From the NCBI GenBank assembly GCA_902781245.1, contig CACZIP010000024.1:1-13275 (forward strand): 13,275 nucleotides of DNA, given 5' to 3'. Positions 8,111 to 13,275 of the stretch are shown here, one piece after another. Made by a program: the position numbers and the translations under genes. Origin of the DNA: an uncultured Coriobacteriaceae bacterium (GTDB lineage: Bacteria > Actinomycetota > Coriobacteriia > Coriobacteriales > Eggerthellaceae). Under the pieces are notes generated by a model. That model made no database searches and was not told where the DNA came from. It saw only the letters and a list, made by a program, of their open reading frames with translations. The first letter of the stretch is position 1, and the number at the start of each line of letters is the position of its first letter.

Positions 8111-9532
8111 ATGGACTCCAACAACATCAAATCCGTCCATTTCATCGGTATCGGTGGCGTGGGCATGAGCGGCATCGCGCGCGTTGCGCACGACCAGGGC
8201 ATGACCGTAACCGGTTCCGACATGAAGGAAAGCCGCTACACGCGCCAGTTGAAGGAAGCGGGCGTCGAGGTTGCCATCGGCCAGCATTCGGCCAGCAACA
8301 TTCCAGGTACGAGTGCGGACGACGGTCCCGATGTCGTGGTCGTCACGACAGCCGTGCTCGACAACAACCCCGAGCTCATTGCAGCAAAGGAACGCGGCTT
8401 GACCATCTGGCACCGCGCCCAGATGCTCGCCCGTCTGGGAGTGGGGCTCGACACGGTGGCCATCGCCGGTACGCACGGAAAGACGACGACCTCGTCGATG
8501 GTCGCGAGCGCGCTTGACAAGATGGGTGTCGACCCGACGTTCCTCATCGGCGGCATCGTGCGCAGCTACGGCAGCAACGCTCATTCGGGCACGGGCCGCT
8601 ACTACGTGGTCGAAGCCGACGAGTCCGACAAATCCTTCAGATATCTTTCGCCGGCAGCGGTGCTCGTCACGAACATCGAGGCCGACCATTTTGACCATTA
8701 CCGCGACCTCGACGAAATCCATGAGAAGTTCCAGGCGTTCATCGCCTCGACAGCCGAAGGTGGTCCCATCGTCATTTGCGGTGAGGACGAGGCGCTCGTG
8801 CAGGTCGCTCGCGCGACAGGACGCGATTTCCTCACGTATGGCTTCGGCGAGGGCTTCGACATCCAAATCGAGAAGTACGCTCCCCATGGCGTTGGCAGCG
8901 ATTTCTCGGTGCGCTTGCCTTCGGGTGAAGTCGTCGAGACATGCGTCCCGCAGAATCCTGGTCGCCACAACGTGCTGAATGCGGCAGGTGCTATCGGGCT
9001 CATCGATGCGCTCGGTCTGTCCGGCGTTGAGGCGGCAAGGGCGATGTGCTCGTTCGGCGGCGTGAAGCGCCGCTTCGACCTCGTGGGCGAGGCTGCCGGC
9101 GTCACAGTTATCGATGACTACGCGCATCATCCCACGGAGATTGCCGCGACGATCAACGCAGCATCGCAACTCGGATACGGCAAGGTGCACGTGCTGTTCC
9201 AACCGCATCGCTATTCGCGGGCGTCATTGTTCTGCGACGTGCTGCACGATGAGTTCGGATCGGCGTTCGACAATGCCGATACTGTCACGTTCATGGACGT
9301 GTTCTCGGCAGGAGAAACGCCGGTACCTGGCATCTCGGGCAAGACGTTCCTTAATGTCGTGCACGACCACGAGGGCCATCCACCGACTCATTACGTGCCT
9401 CGTCGTATCGACGTTGTGCCGCATATGATCAGTCTTGTTGAGCCGGGCGACATGGTAATCACCATGGGCGCCGGCGACGTGACCGTTGTGGGCGGCGAGC
9501 TCGTGGACGCCTTGAAGGCCCAGGGGAAGTAA
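8111..9532 (+). CDS. murC: UDP-N-acetylmuramate:L-alanine ligase MurC
   Basis: Cytoplasmic ligase that starts the stem peptide by adding L-Ala to UDP-MurNAc. The 473 residues show the full MurC pattern: HFIGIGGVGMSGIA at the N-terminus, the P-loop GTHGKTT at 120-126 (His in place of Asn is typical of MurC), EADESDKSF, VTNIEADHFDHY, GVKRRFDLVGE, D335-D-Y-A-H-H-P341, FQPHRYSR and MGAGDV near the end. I place the start at ATG 8111, preceded by GGGA at 8102-8105. An upstream in-frame GTG at 8051 would add 20 residues not seen in the family and would lie upstream of the candidate -10 box. It abuts ftsQ, and no murB or ddl follows. Confidence 0.97.
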   Translation: MDSNNIKSVHFIGIGGVGMSGIARVAHDQGMTVTGSDMKESRYTRQLKEAGVEVAIGQHSASNIPGTSADDGPDVVVVTTAVLDNNPELIAAKERGLTIWHRAQMLARLGVGLDTVAIAGTHGKTTTSSMVASALDKMGVDPTFLIGGIVRSYGSNAHSGTGRYYVVEADESDKSFRYLSPAAVLVTNIEADHFDHYRDLDEIHEKFQAFIASTAEGGPIVICGEDEALVQVARATGRDFLTYGFGEGFDIQIEKYAPHGVGSDFSVRLPSGEVVETCVPQNPGRHNVLNAAGAIGLIDALGLSGVEAARAMCSFGGVKRRFDLVGEAAGVTVIDDYAHHPTEIAATINAASQLGYGKVHVLFQPHRYSRASLFCDVLHDEFGSAFDNADTVTFMDVFSAGETPVPGISGKTFLNVVHDHEGHPPTHYVPRRIDVVPHMISLVEPGDMVITMGAGDVTVVGGELVDALKAQGK

Positions 9533-10984
9533 ATGCCCAATCGCGGCGACAGGCAGTTCCGCGCGACGCGCGGGACGGGGACGAGGCGAACAGACGCCGG
9601 GCGCTCGCGCTCGACGTCACAGCCGCGCACGGGCTCGGCCTCGCATTTGACGTCACAGCCGCGTACGGGCTCGGCCTCGACTTCGACGTCCCAGCCGCGT
9701 ACGGGCTCGGCCTCGACTTCGATGTCCCAACTGCGTACGGGCTCGGCTTCGCATTCGACGTCGAGGGACAGCTCGAGCGCGCATTCGCAGACTCGAACGC
9801 AGTCGCATGCGCATTCGCAACAGCGAAGCGGTTCCAGATCGCGCGCCAACGCGGCTTCGCATGCGTCGTCGCGCTCAACCTCGTACGCTTCCGCACGCTC
9901 AACTGGCCGTACGCCGACGCGCACCTCGGCACGCGCCGCGCAACGTACAACCGAGCGCGATGCACGGCGAGCAACCGAGCGTGCTGAACAGCGCAAAACG
10001 GAACGTACCGCGCAACGCAAAACGGAACGCCCCGCGCAGAACAAAACGGAACGCTCCGCGCAGCGCTCAACCAAGCGCAAGACGAAGCGCTCCACGTCGC
10101 GATTGTCCTCGGAGCAACGCGTCCAGGGCAAGACGAGCGACAGCATGCAATTCGAGTCGCGTCGAATTGGCGACATCCGCCGATCTGAGCGACGTGAGCG
10201 CGCCAAGGAGAACTCGCGGCGCTATCTCGTTCGCATATTCATCGGCATCGGCATTATCGTCGCACTCATTGGAGGGTGGGCGGCGCTCTACAATTCGCCC
10301 GCGTTCACCATCCAGAACGTCGAAGTCGAAGGCGTTGAGCACCTGACAAGCGACGAGATGTCGCAGCTCGCCAACGTGCCGACCGACACAACGCTGCTTC
10401 GCGTCGACACCGAGACGATTCGCAACCGTCTCAAGCAAACCGCCTGGGTCGAAGATGCCACCGTTACGCGCAAATTCCCCGACACGATCAAGATTACGGT
10501 GACCGAGCGCGAGATCAAGGCCATCGTCGAGATTCCCAACCGTTCGGGCAGCGCAACCAAGAAATGGGCCATCGCGAAAGACCACATCTGGCTCATGCCC
10601 ATTCCGGAACCCGGGTCCGAAGCGGCAAAGACGACGAGCGAGAAAATCTACGAAGATGCGAAAGCGGCTTTGCACATCACGGACGTTCCATACGGCACCG
10701 TGGCTGAAATCGGTCAGCCATGCCAGGATTCGAACGTCAACAACGCCCTCGACATCATTTCAGGCATGACCACCGACTTGGCAAATCACGTCGAAACGGT
10801 GTCTGCGGCAGGGCCCGCTGAGACGACGTTACTGCTCGACAGCGGAGTCGAGATCGCATTCGGCAAGGCTGAAAACATCCGCGACAAAGAGCGCGTCATA
10901 TTGCAGATCCTCGAAGAGAATCCCGATTCTGTCGCATATATCAACGTCCGTTTGGTGGAGACTCCAACGTGGCGTTCAATCTAG
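9533..10984 (+). CDS. ftsQ: Divisome protein FtsQ with a long repetitive basic cytoplasmic tail
   Basis: Bitopic membrane scaffold of the divisome. The 483 residues divide clearly. Residues 1 to about 230 are low-complexity, rich in Ser, Thr, Arg, Ala and Gln, and include two tandem repeats (residues 28-75 and 136-183). One transmembrane helix follows at about 231-252 (YLVRIFIGIGIIVALIGGWAAL). A POTRA domain begins at about 258 with FTIQNVEVEGVEHL and continues through TAWVEDATVTRKFPDTIKI. The C-terminal FtsQ domain ends NVRLVETPTW. The membrane and extracytoplasmic part is family-typical, but the cytoplasmic tail is far longer than usual and probably disordered. The ATG follows the murC stop directly, with AGGGG at 9522-9526 inside murC as its ribosome binding site. 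The call rests on the POTRA domain and the position between murC and ftsZ. Confidence 0.92.
   Translation: MPNRGDRQFRATRGTGTRRTDAGRSRSTSQPRTGSASHLTSQPRTGSASTSTSQPRTGSASTSMSQLRTGSASHSTSRDSSSAHSQTRTQSHAHSQQRSGSRSRANAASHASSRSTSYASARSTGRTPTRTSARAAQRTTERDARRATERAEQRKTERTAQRKTERPAQNKTERSAQRSTKRKTKRSTSRLSSEQRVQGKTSDSMQFESRRIGDIRRSERRERAKENSRRYLVRIFIGIGIIVALIGGWAALYNSPAFTIQNVEVEGVEHLTSDEMSQLANVPTDTTLLRVDTETIRNRLKQTAWVEDATVTRKFPDTIKITVTEREIKAIVEIPNRSGSATKKWAIAKDHIWLMPIPEPGSEAAKTTSEKIYEDAKAALHITDVPYGTVAEIGQPCQDSNVNNALDIISGMTTDLANHVETVSAAGPAETTLLLDSGVEIAFGKAENIRDKERVILQILEENPDSVAYINVRLVETPTWRSI
9614..9757 (+). repeat. Four 36-bp tandem repeats in ftsQ (12-residue unit)
   Basis: Four consecutive 36-base units begin at 9614, 9650, 9686 and 9722 and encode TSQPRTGSASHL, TSQPRTGSASTS (twice) and MSQLRTGSASHS. 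Units 2-4 are nearly identical at DNA level, including synonymous positions, which points to recent duplication. The flanking Ser/His/Arg-rich sequence up to about 9937 looks like more decayed material of similar composition. The unit length keeps the frame, so copy-number change would not break ftsQ. Confidence 0.9.
9938..10081 (+). repeat. Six 24-bp tandem repeats in ftsQ (8-residue unit)
   Basis: Six consecutive 24-base units encode AQRTTERD, ARRATERA, EQRKTERT, AQRKTERP, AQNKTERS and AQRSTKRK. The middle units share AAAACGGAACG at DNA level. The block carries about 17 Arg/Lys against 7 Asp/Glu, so it is strongly positive. It is unrelated in sequence and period to the 36-bp repeats upstream. 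It lies about 45 residues before the membrane helix, so in the cell it would be on the cytoplasmic side. Confidence 0.9.
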
Positions 10985-11023
10985 CCATTTGTGAATCTAG
11001 CTGGTCAATTGCCCCTTTGTGAG

Positions 11024-11051
11024 TTGCATTGTTCTTCGACTCGTGTAAAAT
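11024..11051 (+). promoter_or_regulatory. Possible ftsZ promoter
   Basis: The 134-base gap between ftsQ and ftsZ (10985-11118) is noticeably AT-richer than the genes. TTGCAT (11024-11029) and TAAAAT (11046-11051) stand 16 bases apart, a plausible but imperfect -35/-10 pair. Seven T residues follow at 11070-11076 with no stem before them. ftsZ often has its own promoters in dcw clusters. Here the boxes are only moderate matches. Confidence 0.35.
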
Positions 11052-11105
11052 TGCAAATTGGTTGTATGCTTTTTTTGGAAAAACGCAGTTCAAACGGCAC
11101 ACGGT

Positions 11106-11111
11106 AAGGGG
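11106..11111 (+). promoter_or_regulatory. ftsZ ribosome binding site, deciding its start
   Basis: AAGGGG lies seven bases before the ATG at 11119. The frame is open back to a TTG at 11029, but that would add 30 residues unlike FtsZ and has no such site, so 11119 is the start. Confidence 0.8.
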
Positions 11112-11118
11112 AATTCAC

Positions 11119-12276
11119 ATGCCAATCAATCTTGCATCTGAGCATCTGGCGGTCATCAAGGTCGTCGGCGTGGGTGGCGGCGGCACCAATGCGGTCAATC
11201 GCATGGTCGAGGCTGGCGTCCAAGGCGTCGAGTTCATCGCCGTGAACACCGACCGTCAAGCTTTGCTCATGTCCGACGCCGACAAGACGATCCACATCGG
11301 TGAGGACCTTACCCGCGGCCTCGGTGCTGGCGCAAACCCCGAGGTGGGCGCTCAGGCAGCTGAGGAAAGCCGCGATGAAATCCGCCAGGCGCTGGCCGAG
11401 GCCGACATGGTCTTCGTCACCGCAGGCGAGGGTGGCGGCACCGGCACCGGCGCTGCTCCGGTTATCGCTCAGATCGCGCGCGAGGAAATCGGCGCGCTGA
11501 CCGTCGGCATCGTCACGAAGCCGTTCTCGTTCGAGGGCCGCACGCGTCGCAACCAGGCCGACCAGGGTGTCGAGCTCCTGTCCCAAAAGGTTGACACGCT
11601 CATCGTCATCCCGAACGATCGCCTGCTCGAGGTCGTCGACAAGAAGACCAGCATGCTCGACGCGTTCCGTATCGCTGACGACACGCTTCGCCAGGGCATC
11701 CAGGGCGTCACCGACCTGATCACCATCCCAGGCCTCATCAACCTCGACTTTGCCGACATCCGCACGGTCATGAAGGACGCCGGCACCGCCATGATGGGCA
11801 TCGGCATCGCCAGCGGCGAGAACCGCGCCCTCGAGGCTGCACAGCAGGCCACCAATTCCAACCTGCTTGAGACGTCGATTGCCGGCGCCTCCCGCGTCCT
11901 GTTCTCGATTGCTGGTGGTCCGGACCTCACCCTCACCGAGGTCGACGCCGCTGCGCGCACGGTCGAAGCATGCGCCGACGAGAACGCCAACATCATCTAC
12001 GGCCAGATCGTCGACGAGTCCATGGGCGACACGGTGCGCATCACCGTTATCGCCACCGGCTTTAACGCCGACGCCTTCGGCGGCAACACTCCGCGCGACT
12101 ACTCCCGCAAGGACCTGTTCGCCTCCACGGCGCAGAACTCTGCCGCAAGCGCTTCGGCTACGCTGACGCCATCCGCTCCTTCCGTTGCCACGCCTGCTCC
12201 TGTGCGCACGACCGTCAATTCGGCCAACCGCTTTGCCGACGAGGACTACATCCCCGATTTCCTGAAGCGCCGCTAA
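11119..12276 (+). CDS. ftsZ: Tubulin-like cell division GTPase FtsZ
   Basis: Forms the cytoplasmic Z-ring that recruits the divisome. The 385 residues have a normal layout: a GTP-binding domain with VVGVGGGGTNAVNRM near the N-terminus, the tubulin signature GGGTGTG at residues 105-111, NQADQGVELL, the NLDFADIRTVM T7-loop region with the catalytic aspartate, and TVRITVIATGF closing the globular part. A linker of about 60 residues rich in Ala, Thr, Ser and Pro leads to the conserved C-terminal peptide DYIPDFLKRR, which binds membrane tethers. No ftsA precedes it, so SepF is the likely tether. Codons end in C more consistently than in its neighbours, consistent with high expression. A strong terminator lies 33 bases after the stop. 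Confidence 0.98.
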   Translation: MPINLASEHLAVIKVVGVGGGGTNAVNRMVEAGVQGVEFIAVNTDRQALLMSDADKTIHIGEDLTRGLGAGANPEVGAQAAEESRDEIRQALAEADMVFVTAGEGGGTGTGAAPVIAQIAREEIGALTVGIVTKPFSFEGRTRRNQADQGVELLSQKVDTLIVIPNDRLLEVVDKKTSMLDAFRIADDTLRQGIQGVTDLITIPGLINLDFADIRTVMKDAGTAMMGIGIASGENRALEAAQQATNSNLLETSIAGASRVLFSIAGGPDLTLTEVDAAARTVEACADENANIIYGQIVDESMGDTVRITVIATGFNADAFGGNTPRDYSRKDLFASTAQNSAASASATLTPSAPSVATPAPVRTTVNSANRFADEDYIPDFLKRR

Positions 12277-12308
12277 GATTGATTGGCAGCTAGGAAAACT
12301 GCTCGTGT

Positions 12309-12339
12309 CGATGCGCTCCCACGGGAGCGCATCGTTTTT
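12309..12339 (+). terminator. Rho-independent terminator after ftsZ
   Basis: A perfect 11-bp GC-rich stem, CGATGCGCTCC (12309-12319) with GGAGCGCATCG (12324-12334), encloses a CACG loop and is followed at once by five T residues (12335-12339). This is a textbook intrinsic terminator closing the murC-ftsQ-ftsZ transcript and separating it from pgeF. Confidence 0.93.
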
Positions 12340-12374
12340 ATCAGGATAGATTGATATCCGACCGCTGCATGAAC

Positions 12375-12380
12375 AGGAGA
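12375..12380 (+). promoter_or_regulatory. pgeF ribosome binding site, deciding a GTG start
   Basis: AGGAGA stands six bases before the GTG at 12387. An in-frame ATG at 12369 and TTG at 12351 lie upstream of this site and have no comparable sequence before them, so GTG 12387 is preferred. Confidence 0.7.
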
Positions 12381-12386
12381 TTTGCC

Positions 12387-13202
12387 GTGACAGCTCTTCC
12401 AATGCCCGCGCTTGAACCCAGTAACCTCTCAGGGATTCCTCTGTTGACCGATGATGCGCTGTTCGAAGCATGCAACGTGCGCATCGCATTCACAGGTCGC
12501 GCAGGCGGCTCGAGCGAAGGAGCGTATGCATCGCTCAACACGGGCGGGCATGTCGATGACGACCCGAGGTGCGTGGCGCAAAACAGGCGCGCAATCCTCA
12601 AGGCCATCGGGGCAGATGCTGCGCCGCTTATCGTTCCGAACCAGGTGCATGGCACGCATGTTGCGCGTATAGCCGAGATGGTCGACGTTGGGCGAGTCGC
12701 AACCGAGGTGCTTGACGGTAGAGATGCGGTGCAGATCGATGTTCCGGGCGTTGCCGCCATGCTCAATTTCGCCGACTGCCTTCCGCTCATCATCGTTGCG
12801 CCGTCGGGTCGTTTCGTAATCGCCCATGCAGGTTGGCGTGGAGCCGTTGCCCATATCGCCTCGATCGCCGCGCGTTCGCTCGCGCAGGAAGGGGAGGGCC
12901 CGGAAGCGTTCAACGCCTACATCGGGCCGCATATCGGAGTCGAGTGCTTCGAAGTGGGAGAAGAGGTTGTCGAGCAATTTGCAACCGAATTCGGTGGTTC
13001 GGTGGTGTTGGGCAACCGCCATATAAACCTGGCGCGTGCGGTCGCGCTCGATCTCAAGTCAGCGGGTCTGAGCCCTGAGCGCATTGCCAATTGCGGAATC
13101 TGCACCATGTGCCATCCCGATGAGTACTTCTCGTACCGTGCTTCCGGCGGCACTTGCGGTCGCCAGTCCGCGACGGCTTTCCGAAGCTACCCCGAAGCCT
13201 AG
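12387..13202 (+). CDS. pgeF: Peptidoglycan editing factor PgeF (YfiH/YlmD, multicopper-oxidase-like fold)
   Basis: Member of the DUF152/laccase-domain family, long annotated as polyphenol oxidase or laccase. In Escherichia coli its role is to remove L-Ser wrongly placed in UDP-MurNAc-dipeptide by MurC, so its position beside a mur/fts cluster is meaningful. From GTG 12387 it has 271 residues. Signatures: FTGRAGGSSEGAYASLNTG, NQVHGTHV with H88, NFADCLPLI with C131, HAGWRG with H147 (H88, C131 and H147 match the family's metal site), YIGPHIGVECFEVGEEV, and the C-terminal CTMCHPDEYFSYR with GRQSA. It lies after the ftsZ terminator, so it needs its own promoter or readthrough. I could not pick convincing promoter boxes in 12340-12374. 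Confidence 0.93.
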   Translation: MTALPMPALEPSNLSGIPLLTDDALFEACNVRIAFTGRAGGSSEGAYASLNTGGHVDDDPRCVAQNRRAILKAIGADAAPLIVPNQVHGTHVARIAEMVDVGRVATEVLDGRDAVQIDVPGVAAMLNFADCLPLIIVAPSGRFVIAHAGWRGAVAHIASIAARSLAQEGEGPEAFNAYIGPHIGVECFEVGEEVVEQFATEFGGSVVLGNRHINLARAVALDLKSAGLSPERIANCGICTMCHPDEYFSYRASGGTCGRQSATAFRSYPEA

Positions 13203-13262
13203 CGCGCGAAGCGGCAATGTCGCAGTCGAAGGATTGTTTTAGAACCAACATGCCTGTGCATT

Positions 13263-13270
13263 AAGGAGAG
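13263..13270 (+). promoter_or_regulatory. Strong Shine-Dalgarno sequence for a gene beyond the window
   Basis: AAGGAGAG ends five bases before the window edge, the right distance for a start codon just outside. In many Gram-positive clusters the next genes after pgeF are yggS and sepF, but nothing coding is visible here. The 60 bases between pgeF and this site (13203-13262) show no clear terminator. Confidence 0.6.
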
Positions 13271-13275
13271 CGAAA

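Noticed and set aside
8036..9208. 390-residue minus-strand open frame over murC
   Set aside because: It is an antisense shadow of murC with His/Arg-rich, family-less sequence and no supporting context.
9391..10206. Minus-strand open frame with Cys/Arg-rich repeats opposite ftsQ
   Set aside because: The repeats are simply the complement of the ftsQ tandem repeats read in another frame; the + strand gene has the POTRA domain, ribosome binding site and operon position.
10978..11022. Short direct repeats AATCTAG and TTTGTGA around the ftsQ stop
   Set aside because: Seven-base matches in AT-rich spacer are expected by chance and show no further structure.
11029..11118. Upstream TTG start for ftsZ adding 30 residues
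   Set aside because: No ribosome binding site precedes it, the residues are unlike FtsZ, and AAGGGG stands at ideal spacing before the ATG at 11119.
11005..12489. 494-residue open frame on the minus strand over ftsZ
   Set aside because: It mirrors the codon pattern of a highly GC-biased gene, has no recognisable family or ribosome binding site, and is fully covered by ftsZ and its terminator.
1..13275. A CRISPR array, tRNA, rRNA, insertion sequence with a transposase, or prophage
   Set aside because: None was seen. The window is filled by core mur/fts genes with short gaps, and the only repeats are those listed in murF and ftsQ.

Overview
This window is a large part of a division and cell wall (dcw) cluster. 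All genes are on the + strand, in the order [end of an upstream gene]-murE-murF-mraY-murD-ftsW-murG-murC-ftsQ-ftsZ-pgeF. The base composition is high in G+C (around 60% by eye). There is no ftsA between ftsQ and ftsZ, and no murB or ddl between murC and ftsQ. MurE carries the DNPR motif of meso-diaminopimelate-adding enzymes. Together these suggest a high-GC Gram-positive actinobacterium. A Coriobacteriia/Eggerthellaceae-type anaerobe is my best guess, but that is an inference from general resemblance and not from a database comparison.

Layout. Bases 1-7962 hold a tightly packed run: murE, murF, mraY, murD and ftsW are separated by 0-9 bases or overlap, and murG follows after a 57-base gap containing a small hairpin. 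A 148-base gap with a perfect TATAAT hexamer precedes murC. ftsQ follows murC with no gap. A 134-base AT-richer gap, with a possible promoter and a strong ribosome binding site, precedes ftsZ. A strong intrinsic terminator closes the unit at 12309-12339. pgeF then follows with its own ribosome binding site, and the window ends on a strong Shine-Dalgarno sequence for another gene just beyond the edge.

How the genes work together. MurC, MurD, MurE and MurF add L-Ala, D-Glu, meso-DAP and D-Ala-D-Ala in turn to UDP-MurNAc. MraY moves the product to the lipid carrier (lipid I) and MurG adds GlcNAc (lipid II). FtsW polymerises lipid II at the septum, FtsQ is a bitopic divisome scaffold and FtsZ forms the ring. 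PgeF probably corrects UDP-MurNAc carrying L-Ser in place of L-Ala.

The gene set is ordinary and I see no undescribed multi-gene system. Two structures stand out. (1) murF carries an in-frame, AT-richer, roughly 150-bp imperfect palindrome (about 2337-2489) that encodes about 50 extra residues and resembles an exapted palindromic mobile element. (2) ftsQ encodes a cytoplasmic tail of about 230 residues, Ser/Thr/Arg-rich, built partly from two unrelated tandem repeats (4 x 36 bp and 6 x 24 bp).
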